A DNA stretch of 64,000 nt from Ischnura elegans. Its lineage: Eukaryota > Arthropoda > Insecta > Odonata > Coenagrionidae. Below are positions 1-10,838 of this stretch, piece after piece (position 1 is the stretch's first letter; each line of letters opens with the position of its first letter). The stretch spans positions 56,871,585 through 56,935,584 of the forward strand of contig NC_060251.1 of NCBI RefSeq assembly GCF_921293095.1. Direction: 5' to 3'. A program made the translations under genes and the position numbers. Below the pieces are notes generated by a model. The model ran no database searches. It saw nothing but the letters and a program-made list of their open reading frames with translations, and was not told the DNA's origin.

Positions 1-1090
1 TTAGCTGATAATTCCCTCAGTACCGTAATCATTAGCAATGACAAAATTTCACTCGAATTTATAGCATAATATTATCTTACTAAGAAAGGTAAGAAGGAAC
101 TATTTATGGCCTGTAAAAAATTCACTTTCTACCTTTAAGAGCAGGAAGAAGCTTAAAAAATGGTACCATGGAATTAAACTTTATTGCAGAGAATCTTTTC
201 TCTTGATTAAAGGCATATTATAACCTTTAAATTAAATATAAGCGCCAATGGGAAAGTTTGTTGTTAATCAGATACCTATTTAAAATTAGAATTAACCTTC
301 ATTACGCAGCAAATTTTCTCTTGACTAAAGGCACATAATAACCGTGAAATAAAATTTGGGCACCGATGTAGAATTTGTATTTTTATAATATAAATATTTA
401 TACCTAATCGATTTCACCGCAAAATTTATTTGTTCTGATATATTGGTCACATTCCCTGACATTCCGGACACAACGATGTACCATGAATTCCCAATTTTTG
501 CAGAAGACTTACCGCACTCAAAATGATTTTTATGGATGTCACACTTTGGATGGTTGATGCCGCTTCAATAGGATAGCACAATCAATGTAAGGGGATCGGT
601 CTTTGATCAATTTTTTTATTACAATAGTTAGGAAATGACAGTAATTCTAACTCGCAATGCGGTATCTCAAGGAGCCTAATTGCCCTGAACCCCATTTCAG
701 TTGGTAAAATACGCAAGCCTGATAGTTTCAGCTTGTTAATCTATTGGTCAAAGTTAATCCAACCGATTCAGGCGTGATAAAATGGAAATTCGACGTATTG
801 AAATAAAAGTTAGCTGTTCTTTTCCACAAAAATTTAATTCGTACGACGGATTTCGGCTCACAGAGCCATCATTTGCTACAAGACATCACAGTAGGTACAT
901 GAGAACTTCACATTTATAACTTTGAAGAAGATGTGGGGGAGGATTTGACAAGTTTGAGGAAATGGGTGGAAAACAGGCGTACAGTGGGCAGTATCCCACT
1001 CAACCGTGAAAACCTTAAAACCGTGAATAAGCTGTGAATTACGTCATATAACCTTAAAAATCTCGCAGACTTGATTTCAGGACAACTTAT
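1..1090. other. AT-rich spacer with a degenerate tandem pair
   Basis: I see no gene here. Positions about 184-262 and 302-375 are diverged copies of one segment: each carries a TTTTCTCTTGA core, then a TAAAGGCA block, a TAATAACC-like block and a GGGCACC/GCGCC-like block. The offset is about 118 bp. This is a two-unit degenerate tandem repeat of unknown origin. Confidence 0.45.
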
Positions 1091-1094
1091 TTAA

Positions 1095-1206
1095 GTATAC
1101 CGGGACTAGCCACGGTGATAACTTTTTACGGAGTCACCCGCAATGCACAAATAGTGCGAAAAATCCAGAGAGGAAAAATCATTCGCCTTGACCGGGATAC
1201 GAACCC
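1095..1206 (-). repeat. SINE-A fragment (minus-strand copy)
   Basis: Read on the minus strand, this begins with a B-box-like GGGTTCGTATCCCGG, then a TGATTTTTCC block, a TTTTTCGCACTA block and a tail matching GTGACTCC and ATCACCGTGGCTA, and ends near AGTATACT. The tail recurs on the plus strand at about 20,880-21,003, which shows that this is a dispersed family. The B-box position suggests a tRNA-derived RNA polymerase III retroposon. The A-box half of the head is missing from this copy. Confidence 0.6.
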
Positions 1207-1245
1207 AGGGGGGAAACCCAGGGAATTTCCACTGAGTAGAATGAC

Positions 1246-1350
1246 GCCATGGTAGCTTAACTGGCTAAAGCACTCGGCCGGAAATCGAGGGATCCGGGTT
1301 CGTATCCCGGTCAAGGCGAATGATTTTTCCTCTGTGGATTTTTCGCACTA
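1246..1350 (+). repeat. SINE-A head: tRNA-like sequence plus body start
   Basis: Positions 1246-1318 fold as a near-canonical tRNA cloverleaf. The acceptor stem (GCCATGG with TCAAGGC) has 6 of 7 pairs, the D stem is GCTT/AAGC, the anticodon stem is CTCGG/TCGAG, and the T arm is CCGGG-TTCGTAT-CCCGG. The anticodon position reads GGA, but the base before it is C rather than the conserved T, and a Ser tRNA should have a long variable arm, whereas this one has 4 nt. It is therefore a tRNA-derived SINE head rather than a functional tRNA gene. After it come 32 bases of SINE body identical, apart from one base, to the inverted copy at 1152-1206. Confidence 0.65.
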
Positions 1351-1354
1351 TTCA

Positions 1355-2555
1355 GAACCATGATTGAAAGAGCAAAAGAAAAATTGATTTGTCGATCATG
1401 TTTAAATGTCAGTCATGCGCAGACACTGTCCACGCATTTATCTGTTCGTGTATGCCTCTAAGCGCAATAGGGTGGTTTCCAATTATTTTTTTATTGCCTG
1501 TATCGGAAGATTATTACTCCTGAAATACGTATTTCACGCTTTTAGATTTTTAAATGACGATATCTATTTTTTGCGATTAAATAAAAAGTGAAAAATTTCA
1601 AGCGCGCGAAAACGCGACGCCTAAGTATGAATGCTGGGAAAACTCCGCGTGATGTCGTTCTGGTTCCTCCTCCCGTCTTGTGAGGTGACCTTGATCGAGG
1701 CTTTGAGCGCTGATACGACGCAGGATGCTAGCAGGTAGCAGAGTACCCTGCCACCAGGTAGCGCTTGGCTTAAAAAAGGCTTATTAATACCTTATCAAAC
1801 GAAGAAAACTTTCCGACCTTAGCCAGTTTTAATAGGTGATTATTAAGACATGTTTCCCTGAGCTCTGCGCCTCATGCATGCATTGGTAATCTCAGACGAT
1901 GTATAACTCCTATCCTCTCGTGTAGAAACTAGGTCCCTGTGACGTCACGTGGAGTGGCATCGCATGGGCGCCAATCTGGCCCTTTTCAAATGAGGATAAA
2001 AATGGACCATGGCCATTCGTCTAAACCGGTATTTCTAAAACGAAATAATTTGTATATTATGAATACAGTAATGGTGGGTAACAAATCGCAATCAATGCCT
2101 TTCGGTTTCTTTGATGAAAGAAACTACCCTATTATTGGTCCGTATGCCGTGATGACACATTGACCTCAAGCCTGTACCAAAGCCGGAAGACTAGTAACCA
2201 AAGTGTTCATTAACCCTGTCGAAAATTCAGACACTTCTTAATTTCCCTGGCACCCTGGTACCTCCATTTTCCCGCTCACAACCTGTAAGCGGGAGCTGAA
2301 TTTTGCAAACTATATGTGACGTCATGAGAGAGAGCACTTTCAATGCTGCGTTTACATTCACGGCGTCTGTCGCGTTTGTTAAATTTTTAGTTAACCTGCC
2401 TTATTTATGCCTAAAATGGTTTATCTAAAAACTGTGAATTTGACGACATCTAGACCTCGAAAACCTGGAAATTTTGAATTTTATATTTTAGTTTGACCAT
2501 GTGGGGAGACAGTGAGAAAACAGACAACTAAAGAGATACGGAAAAACCCGGATTT
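1355..2555. other. Unassigned spacer
   Basis: Only short open frames, below 75 codons, are present, with no splice-like edges or recognisable domains. I recognise no repeat in this stretch. Confidence 0.4.
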
Positions 2556-2574
2556 TCTTTCAACATTGGTTAAA

Positions 2575-2960
2575 GGTTAGTCTATAACTGGAAGGGCCCT
2601 GGGCAGTGGCGTAGCGAGGGGAGGGGTACGGTCCCCCCACCCGAAATATTTGAACGCAATTACTTTGCTTCATAAAAGAAAAAAAAATATTGAAATGTCA
2701 TGAATTACAAGATTTCTTTGTAAAATGAAGTTTTTTCGATTATGAAAAGTGTTAAATTAGTTTAAAACCCTCTACTTAGTACCTATCATGTTTTTAAAAA
2801 ATGCCCACCCCTGGGTTTGGAACCCCCCCCCCCCCCCCCGAAAGAAATTCCTTGCTACGCCACTGGCCCTGGGTTCGAATGCGGTGGGAATTTAAGGACA
2901 CAATGTAAGGGAATCGGCCTCTTGGGAATGTAGGCCCATTCGCAGTAACTTAACTAGGCG
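2575..2960 (+). repeat. SINE-like repeat interrupted by MITE P1
   Basis: If the 262-bp MITE and one copy of its target-site duplication are taken out, the flanks join as CCCTGGGTTCGAATGCGG. This contains GGTTCGAATGC, one mismatch from the B-box consensus GGTTCGAATCC. It is therefore probably a tRNA-derived retroposon or a decayed tRNA-like sequence. I could not place a convincing A box. Confidence 0.35.
2604..2865. mobile_element. hAT-type MITE P1 with 8-bp TSD
   Basis: The 262-bp element begins CAGTGGCGTAGCGAGG and ends CCTTGCTACGCCACTG, giving near-perfect terminal inverted repeats. It is flanked by an identical 8-bp direct repeat, GCCCTGGG, at 2596-2603 and 2866-2873. An 8-bp duplication with CAGTGGCG-type termini is characteristic of non-autonomous hAT elements. 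The interior is AT-rich and non-coding apart from a run of C near the right end (2823-2839). A second full copy lies at 51,763-52,048. Confidence 0.85.
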
Positions 2961-2974
2961 TAACATAACTTATT

Positions 2975-3374
2975 ATCACTCAGAACTGTTATTGAACTAT
3001 TCTACCAATGGCAGCTACATCGAGTATCCACAATGTATTCGATTTAACAGAGCTTTTGAGCGTTTATGTGACTCTCGTATGGCATTACCACCTCCTTGAT
3101 GACCTTTTACTAGAGAAATTTGTGCTTTCCTCGAGTAACGACTTCCAAGTCGAGTTGCGCCGCTTAAAATTTTTTTGAACCAGATAGCAGAGCGCTTATT
3201 TCTAATGCTCAACTCTATAGGTGTGTCGAATTAACTTTGCTTAAAATGAGATCTTTAAATAAGAAATTGTAATCTGGTTAAGATGGGGTGATTCGCGATA
3301 TGCTCATTGTATACCTACCTTAGCCAGTTAAATACTTCTAATAATGAAAAAAAACGTTTTTAATTTCACGTATC
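2975..3374. other. Unassigned spacer
   Basis: There is a 65-codon open frame on the minus strand (3015-3212) rich in basic residues, with no recognisable domain. Nothing else stands out. Confidence 0.35.
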
Positions 3375-3508
3375 CAGGGTTTTTATGGAGTTATCTGAAT
3401 TACTTCAGGAGGTGGTAGAGGAGAGTAAGCATTTTTTGACCGTAAACATGGAGTCGCAACTTCTTAGTTACTTCCATACCAACGCAAACACTTTATTGGT
3501 TGCACAAT

Positions 3509-4007
3509 ACATTACTGTTGTATTCTACCGGTAGTTTTACCGTGTTTAAGGTATGTTTATATTTACTGTGTTTAAGGTAGGTTTCCATTGCGTACTAAAG
3601 AAGCAATCTGGGAGCCTCCCTTTCCTTCCAGCACTGCCTTCTTCAATTCACTCTAAGGCCTACTCCCTTTCAATTTATCTAAAAATCCTATTATTTTCCT
3701 TCCTCTCCCTCTTTTACCTAACATTTTTCCCTCTAACACTGTTTTCAACATCCCCTCTCCGGTTAGTACTCGCTCCGATCCGATCCTGTCTCCTCCTATC
3801 TCATCTAAAAGTTGCCTCTCCTCACTCACTATGTCCAGCACTTCGTCGTTTCTCCTCCTCTCTGTCCACATCACCTTCTCCATTCTTCTCAATACCCACA
3901 TCACAATGCCTCCAATCTTCTCTCGTCCTCCTTCCTCAGTGTCCACGTTTCCGCACCGTAAAGAGCTGAACTCCAGATCAGATTCTTCACTAACCTTTTC
4001 TTTAAAC
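3509..4007 (-). pseudogene. LINE-D 3' end (5'-truncated non-LTR retrotransposon)
   Basis: The minus strand encodes the C-terminal tail of a non-LTR retrotransposon polyprotein. A recognisable order is MEKVMWTERRRNDEVLD, then ERQLLDEI, then GEGMLKTVLEG, then GKRGRGRK and FLDKLKG. The same order recurs in three other copies in this window. This tail normally follows the reverse transcriptase, which is absent, so the copy is 5'-truncated. The insertion is flanked by a 9-bp direct repeat TTGCACAAT at 3500-3508 and 4008-4016, a target-site duplication within element F1. The clade is probably RTE/Jockey-like, but I cannot fix it without a search. Confidence 0.75.
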
Positions 4008-4099
4008 TTGCACAATGCAGTTAGCATACAAACTGTTTTTGGGTATCCAGCCTTTTTCACATTTCATTTAATACTCTGGATTTTTAAGGAGGATATATA

Positions 4100-4351
4100 T
4101 TTGAGGGGGTTGGTAGCCAAGGGGTAAAAGTGATTTCTCTTTTCTATATAGAGTTAGGTACAGAAAACAAACGAGATCAATTTGATACTTAGAAGTGCAT
4201 TTGATTTTCCACTCGATGTCAGCACAGAACAAAGACTCACTCGTTTCCCTTAGCAACCAGGTTTTTGTTTATTTATTCTAACAATCAACTTTACCTAACT
4301 CTGTTGAGAACAAAACTCACTTGTACCTCTTGGCTTCCAACCCACTCAATT
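4100..4351. mobile_element. MITE-G copy 1 (palindromic, nested in F1)
   Basis: The element reads TTGAGGGGGTTGGTAGCCAA at the left and, complemented, TTGAGTGGGTTGGAAGCCAA at the right. Its arms form a long foldback of about 250 bp. Internal blocks AGAGTTAGGTA and TACCTAACTCTGTTGAGA mirror each other. It is non-coding. Another copy is at 43,533-43,785. Confidence 0.6.
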
Positions 4352-4589
4352 AAGATAGGTCGAAAATGTGCGATTATAATTAACTGAAATGATTAATGTC
4401 AAAAAGACTAAGATGGTGGAATCGTAATGTCAATACTCGCCCATTGCTCTCGTTTAATTAAGCTCAAAGATTAATTGTTTCCGACAATTATGATGTGGAC
4501 AGAAAATATTTATGGACGAAAAGTGCTTAAAATTGTCTCCCCTACCTCCTTCCTGAAGTATTGCTGATTCCTCCTGAGACGCCCTATGT

Positions 4590-5320
4590 GTATAATTTTA
4601 GATTAATGGTACCATCGCGGTGCGACATCGTCTGACCAGATCACCGGTAGTCCAAAATGATATACATACTTGAAATTTACAATTTTTTTATATTTTAAAT
4701 GAAATTTTTCACCGAGTGACACACTTAAACATTTGAGTACCTCTATTAAACATTTCCATTATTTTGACGACTAGAATTTTATTGACGGACGCCTAGCATT
4801 CTCTGAAGAATCAAGTTTAATTCACCTCCATCGAAGGTGTATTCACAACGATCATTTGCGTACAATTGCTTTGCCCGTGCACGAGGAGATTTAAGGGCGA
4901 CTGTCGTCAGCACCTCTTGGGATGGGATCTCGCAAAGAACCTTAATCGCCCTGGAAATTACTCGACTTTCGCAACATTCCCTTTATTTCTCCTGCCGTGC
5001 CATTCCGAGGAATCTCTTTCCACCGCGGAATCATTTGCTATCGATTCAAGATCAAACAAAAGAATAACTCCGCGCGCTTGCTTTCTTTCTCGCATATTAA
5101 TAAGCTCTCAAACTCTCATTGTGATGATCTATCAAGGGCAAGTTAGCTTTTCCAGACTTATGGATCGTGTGTACTAAGAGGAACAGTCACGGAATCATGT
5201 TGTTGTGGCTTATTATAAACTATTTCCTAACACCTGATAGTTCTGAAATTTACTGTCGCGAAATTTGTGAATACTATTTTTACTACCCAACCAGTCAATG
5301 GTTTGGATATAGTAAAATTT
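4590..5320. other. Unassigned spacer
   Basis: Overlapping 76- and 103-codon open frames at 4837-5177 show no recognisable domain and no coding signature. I see no repeat. Confidence 0.35.
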
Positions 5321-5325
5321 AGTCT

Positions 5326-5566
5326 AAAGGCCTGGTTACACGGTACATTAACACGTGCAAGTTAATGTACGTTTGCGTGAATGATTTTGGTGGACCGGAA
5401 CGGAGCATTTACGAATGCATGAACCAAATTAGAACAAATTCTATTTTCCGTTCATGCATTCGCACAAGTTGGGTGGTTACACGGTGCATTTTGGCGTTCA
5501 TTCTCGCGTTCATACATTTAGACATTAACCCATACGTGTTAATGTATCGTGTAATCAGGCCTTTTA
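5326..5566. mobile_element. Foldback MITE H1
   Basis: The terminal inverted repeats read AAAGGCCTGGTTACACGGTA at the left and, complemented, AAAAGGCCTGATTACACGAT at the right. Both continue into ACATTAACACGT-like sequence. It is about 240 bp long and non-coding. A second copy is at 18,737-18,976. No clear target-site duplication is visible, so the superfamily is open. Confidence 0.6.
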
Positions 5567-5569
5567 CAT

Positions 5570-6944
5570 GCATAACTCTATTTTCTCAAAATGTTTCTCA
5601 TCTGAGTTAATTGGCGCACTAAATTTAAACTATCGGTCTTCCAAATAAGGACGCAATTTTTTTGAAAGCATTCAAAAAATTAAAATATTTGGTCCATTTA
5701 CTCGACCAGGAAGAACCTTTCGCAGAGGGAAGGGTAATGATAGAAAGAGCCCAAACAACAACGAATCACGCTAAGCCCATAAACAAGACCGAAGCGTATC
5801 AGAGACGCGGAAAACTACCCTTTATGTGGTCGTGACGTCATCAACTTATCCTTGAAAGGGTTGAGGCCATCAATTCTTCGTCGCGAATAGCTGTAGAATC
5901 GGGCGGAGGACGGGTAGTGCAAAAAACGGGCCTTTTTATTTCTTCAAGTCTATCGCGATCGACAATAATGTAAAATTGGTGAAATAGCCCATTGCACCCG
6001 AAAATGAACGACGAATATTATTGGACTCCTCCCCTGAAATTCTTTCACCACTCGGCTCTGTAAATAACCTAAAGAAAATTAATATTTTCGGGTAATTATT
6101 TCTTATTATATCTCAAATGTATAGATATTGAATTTTGTTTAAAGTCGTAAGCTTAATTTTTTCTCTCGTGGCTCATATTGAATTTTTCTCAGCGATACAC
6201 TATTGTTTAGGCTCCAGAGAAAACGAAGAAGTAATAATGAGTGGAGTAGAAAGCAAATAATAATGGTTTCTGTTATGGAACGTAGTTAGTCAATTTATTT
6301 AATTTATAAATACGTCTTCAATAATTGTTTCATCATCTTGTATATTTGCACGTGCTTCCAAAAAATAATTTTAAAATTATTTGTTTCCGTTGTAATATAA
6401 GGATGACTAATGAGTTTGTAGGAATTCACAAGCGCAATTGATGAAGTTGTCTTCTCAGGCGGCTGAAAGCGCTCATTACGTGATTCCTAAGGCCATTGTG
6501 ACTGATATTGCATCAGGGTAAAAAAAAAATGTCTTCGGAAAATTTCCAACTGAAAGAAATGGTCGCATTACAGTAAAGTATTGGCGAAGAACATCGCCCC
6601 TCGTTTTTTTTCTTTGGTACACTTTTCCACTGCCATGATGTACGTATTTTCATATCTCGCCATATGTAACTGCCGTGCCCTGCATATTTTTTTAATGCCT
6701 GGGAGCGACATTGTTTGGCGATTTTGCGCGTGTTCTAACGAGACGGTGAAGGGATAGCCCGGGGATGCAACGATGGAACTATAGGGATGGGGATACGTTC
6801 GAAAATGAATTCTCTCGTGGTGATGTAACGATTGAATTAGTTCTCCGGGGGGATTTATTTTGGGTCGATTATACTTTCCCCGAGTCATTTGTCGTGGCGT
6901 TTCTCAATAAATTGCAAATATCCAATGCGGCCTTATTTTTTAAG
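5570..6944. other. Unassigned spacer
   Basis: There is no convincing gene. A 106-codon minus-strand frame (6568-6888) has no domain that I recognise. The DNA is AT-rich. Confidence 0.35.
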
Positions 6945-6956
6945 TAAACCCTCATT

Positions 6957-7453
6957 TGGATGTGGAGAATAATGGAGAGGTTGGAGTGTACGGAGAGCAG
7001 GTGGAACGACGAAGTGCTAGAAGTGGTGGGATAAGAGAGAGGGCTTCTAGATGAGATGCGGAGGAGACCGAAAGTATGGATGGAGCGAGTACTTCGCGGG
7101 AAGGGGATGTTGAAAAGTGAGATGGAGTGGGTTATATGGAGGGAGAGAAAGAGGAACGAGGAAGCGGTTGACATGGTGGGTGAGAAGAGGCAGCTTTTAG
7201 ATGATATACAGAGGAGACAAGGTATGGATGTAGGGATCTCAGCGGGGAGGGGATGTTGAAAATAGTGTTAGAGGCTAGAATTTTAGGTAAACAAAGGAGA
7301 GGAAGAGAGAGAATAGGATTTTTAGATAGAATGAAAGGGAGTTGGCTTTATTGTGAAGTTAAGAGGGAACTACATGAAGGAAGGGGAGGCTGCCAGAATG
7401 CATCTTTAGTACTCCATGGAAACCTACCTTAATCAGTTGAATACTGTAATAAA
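6957..7453 (+). pseudogene. LINE-D 3' end with perfect TSD and internal duplication
   Basis: This 497-bp 5'-truncated LINE insertion is flanked by an identical 12-bp direct repeat TAAACCCTCATT (6945-6956 and 7454-7465). On the plus strand it encodes the family tail: WNDEVLEVVG, ERGLLDEM, then RGKGMLK, and later a region matching GRERIGFLD and GSWLYCEVKREL in shifted frames. The module ending GRGMLK/GKGMLK occurs twice, with the GGGGATGTTGAAA core at 7103 and 7249 (146-bp offset), so there is an in-element tandem duplication. A TAG-type stop and frameshifts break the frame. The 3' end is GAATACTGTAATAAATAAA-like. Confidence 0.8.
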
Positions 7454-7469
7454 TAAACCCTCATTGACT

Positions 7470-9106
7470 TTTAAAAGCGATATTCAAGATCATTTGTGTG
7501 TTCACTATTATCTATGATTAAGTGAATGTACTCGGGTAAATCATATCCATACAGAAAACAATCTCAATCAATAATTTTCTGGAAAAAGCCGTATGATCAA
7601 AATAATTGTATTTTAGTGAATGGCATCGTCGCAGTAGTTTTCATGCCTATAGAAATTTTCATTTCGGCCATTTTTATAAATTTTTACACTTAGGTTTCAC
7701 CAATGTATTCAAGGAAATAGAATTTCTTGGGCCGAATTTCGTCGCAGTTGTTAACGGGATCGTAAATCTAGATAATTATAATACTAACGGTGCTCAACTT
7801 ATCTTGTGGTTTGTACCTAATAAAATGATAACTAAATCTACTTAGCTGATTTTTTTAAACCTCACTAATTGTACTTTCTTTCACTACCTAATCATGATTT
7901 TACCTGATCGAAGGCTTCCTTGTCAGTATAGTTTGGTACTTATTCTCGTCGTTTGGTACTTATTCTGGTCGTTTGTAACTATATTTCCTAGCTTTCTCAC
8001 TAATTTGAGGATCTTCTTATTCCCTTCTCAAGTGATAATTATTCACTCCCATTTGTAGTGACGAAAACTCTCTTGGTATTCATAGCACAGGGAAAATATA
8101 GCCAGAATTTATCATTATCTGGTCATTCATTAGCTACGGGACAATCAATTCATATCGGAGATGTCTGCGTTTCGTTTTCTAAGAGGCTGATTTTTGATTT
8201 CGAAAAAGTTATAGAAATGTTAGAAAATCTGTGGCCTGTTTAAAGCTCTTTTGTGACCATATAGTAACTTAAATCTTACCTCAACCTTTAAAAAAAGACT
8301 GCCTATCGATAGAGGTTAACATCGTTAATGCCAGTTCATCATGAGTTTGAGTTAATATGAATTTATGAAAGTCTTATCCTATTAACTTCCAATTTTCACG
8401 GTCCTTTTCGCATCTCCAAGAGCATATTTTCACCGTTAGCAGCATTTTTTATCGCTTAATTAATCGTTTTTTTATCGCTTCCCCATCAACTTCAAAGAAC
8501 AATGCTCTGATCTTTGTATTTGCTCTAAATCACGGCGTATTCAGGATATTCAGTGAAAATTCGACATCTTCCTCTTGAAATAATAACCGAATTTGTGACA
8601 TTCAAATCTAATTTTCGATTATTGGCTATCTCTCCCAATTCTGGGTATTTGTTTGTAAAATCTTTTATGCTGAAAATCATTTTTGTTATAACCTTTGGGA
8701 GAGAAAACTGCTGGAGAACAATTCCCATGACGATATAAATATATCTCTGGTACACTGCATCCCATCCATATTAAGAACCTACTATCGGCGCAATAAAGGT
8801 AGAACGTTGAACATAAGCATTTGAATAAAATCATGCCAAAACTCCATATCGATGGTTTAGTTCTAACAACACGTACTTCAAAAAAAGCAACCATTCAGGA
8901 GAGCAAAAAAACGATTAATTTTTTTAAAGTTGTAGACTCAAATTAAAAACCAAAAGCTCATAAAACTGAAAAAGAAGCATTCGTTTGCAAACCAAAAGTT
9001 GTTTTTTGCTTTTATTTTTTTTTTTTTTGTTATTACACTCAATTTAAGATACCTGTCTCAATCCGGCCGAATTTGAGATACGGGCCGTTAGAACTTAGCC
9101 ATCGAT
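7470..9106. other. AT-rich spacer with a 20-bp tandem repeat
   Basis: Positions 7931-7979 hold about 2.5 copies of the 20-bp unit GTTTGGTACTTATTCTCGTC. Otherwise there is no gene or recognisable mobile element. Frames at 7606-7845, 8525-8755 and 8619-8894 lack domains. Confidence 0.45.
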
Positions 9107-9343
9107 ATGGTCTTTTCATACATTGTTTTACTCATTGCTTATTTGACTACGGCAATGAGTTATCAAGCATTATTTAAACGTGAAAGTTTACCTTCTGCGG
9201 CCGAAAGAGTGAAGAAGAACACGCGAAAAACTATGAGAACGGCGAAACGGCCGTCTTATTCATCTAGTCACGGGAAAAATATTAGATACGTGCATTTCTT
9301 GTATTTTTTTATAGGCAGAACAACATCTTCGCAATTTAAATAA
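9107..9343 (+). CDS. Small ORF with signal-peptide-like start (unrecognised)
   Basis: A 78-codon frame begins MVFSYIVLLIAYLTTAMS, a hydrophobic stretch resembling a secretion signal. A basic segment rich in Lys and Arg follows (residues about 25-50), including KKNTRKTMRTAKR. I recognise no family. It could be a small secreted peptide, a first exon, or chance in AT-rich DNA, where hydrophobic codons are common. The start context is CGATATGG, weaker than the usual insect CAAAATG. There is no supporting neighbour gene. Confidence 0.15.
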   Translation: MVFSYIVLLIAYLTTAMSYQALFKRESLPSAAERVKKNTRKTMRTAKRPSYSSSHGKNIRYVHFLYFFIGRTTSSQFK

Positions 9344-9359
9344 CTTTTAAAAACTAAAT

Positions 9360-9777
9360 TCTACCTATAATTTGATTTTTTTAAATGGCGGAAAGGTAGA
9401 TTTCAATTTCCGAGCTGTAGAAAAGGAAATGAATATCGCAGTAACGTATGCAATATGCAAAAAAGAATTCTTAACTTTTCACATAAGGAAGTGTGTTTAT
9501 TGTTCCTCAAGCTTAAAATAAACCAAAAAGACAAAAATCGTCGTATTAGTAGTGTGTATTGCCGCGGGCCGATTTCCGTCTTATTGGTATTTTAAGTAAG
9601 AGGTACAACAAAAACATTTCCTTGCATGAAAATTTAGAATATTTTTGCAAATTGCATACCTACGTAACTGCGATATTCTTTTTTCTTTTCTACACCTCGT
9701 AAATTGAAATCTACCTTTAGGGCATTTAAAAATCTCGAAGAATGGATAAAATTTAATTTTAGCTAAATTTAATAACA
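9360..9777. other. Unassigned spacer
   Basis: AT-rich with no gene. The short motif AAATTGAAATCTACCTTT (9701-9718) has a diverged inverted match at about 9392-9409, so part of this stretch may be a decayed foldback. Confidence 0.3.
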
Positions 9778-10351
9778 CAGCAGATTCCGTTTAATGGGTC
9801 CACCGGTTACTTGGGGCAGATCTTGAAGAACAGAACCCAATAGAGGAATATCCCAGAGTATTCTCCGCTTGATTGGGACAGCATGCCGCTTTTTGGGCCA
9901 CGAGTCGGCGACATAGACTCTATACTCGCGACGAAATCAAAATCTTTTGTTTTCAGAGTACTATTTTTTATATTTCCCCCCTTTGATTTACTGTTATTTT
10001 TCACACATGTTCCCATTCTTTTTCTATTTTGAAAGCTCTTCTTGTTATATTATCCGCAAGAGGATAGGACTTTTCTTTAATAGGACTTAGTAAAAGACAT
10101 TCATTCAGCGTCGCCCGAGGCTATGAAAAATATTTTTGACTAAATTTTCATAAATCAACTAAACTCGCTGATTTATTAATCAAATTAATAATTTAATAAA
10201 CATATATTGTATTATAAATTTTCAGTCTTGTTTCTATCATTGCAACGTTTGTTTATTCCCATATACAGGATAGTGCGCCTAATTGGGGCAGCCGCTTAGT
10301 TGGGGCAAAGAGCACAAGTCCCGATATGTCCCAATTAACCGGAATCTACTG
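9778..10351. mobile_element. Pogo/Tigger-like MITE
   Basis: The left terminus CAGCAGATTCCGTTTAATGG and the complement of the right terminus CAGTAGATTCCGGTTAATTG match at 17 of 20 positions. A TA follows the right end. TTGGGGCA motifs recur just inside both ends. CAGTAGA-type termini with TA targets are typical of the pogo/Tigger branch of Tc1/mariner. The element is 574 bp long, is non-coding and has no transposase. The left TA is not preserved. Confidence 0.65.
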
Positions 10352-10354
10352 TAG

Positions 10355-10838
10355 TAAAACACCTGGTGAGTCAGCGGCCGTATCTTGAAGCATAGAAATT
10401 TATGTCATAGATTGAAAGAGTTCCTTGCGTTTGGCAATCCATCTATGCGTCTTTTAGCGCTGCTTTTTTACTTTTCTGCGTAGTAATATGTTCCGAGAGA
10501 GCAAAGCGAGAGGATTCAGTTGAAAATGATTGGTTTATATGATAATAAATTTGAAGAAATTCAATTGCGGCACTGATTTCCATGTGCTGTTAAATCCTAA
10601 TTTTTTTCTATTTAGAAAATATAACCAATTATCGACTTAAGGCTTGCATTATATGCATCGAGGCCGACATACAATAAGGAATCCTTATATAATGGTAACC
10701 TTGGTTTATAATTTATGTGCTTTGATTAATTTATTAAATTATATTTGGATTGTCTTGAGTGCTCGGCATTTTTCCAATTCTGATGTAAGAGTTTGAAAAC
10801 TTCCCGTGATTGCTCATTAGAACCCCAGTAAATTTCTA
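10355..10838. other. Unassigned spacer
   Basis: I see no gene or recognisable repeat. Confidence 0.3.

Larger units (their letters stand above)
3375..4588. mobile_element. Foldback element F1, carrying LINE-D and MITE-G
   Basis: The left end is at CAGGGTTTTTATGG (3375) and the right end at about 4588 (CTGAGACGCCCT). The termini match those of the intact copy F2 at 18,080-18,659, including the ACTTCAGGAGGTGGTAG block at the left and its complement (CTACCTCCTTCCTGAAGTA) at the right. Two insertions split this copy: a LINE-D fragment (3509-4007) and a palindromic MITE-G (about 4100-4351). No transposase is encoded. It is a non-autonomous long-TIR element. Confidence 0.7.

Noticed and set aside
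1246..1318. Functional tRNA gene
   Set aside because: The cloverleaf is good, but the base before the anticodon is C instead of T, a Ser-type GGA anticodon lacks the long variable arm, and the 3' flank is a repeated SINE body.
2823..2839. Poly-C run as a regulatory signal
   Set aside because: It sits near the end of MITE P1 and is best explained as homopolymer growth in the element.
3553..3969. 138-codon plus-strand ORF rich in Ser, Leu and Pro
   Set aside because: It is antisense to the LINE-D coding tail; its composition comes from the purine-rich LINE strand.
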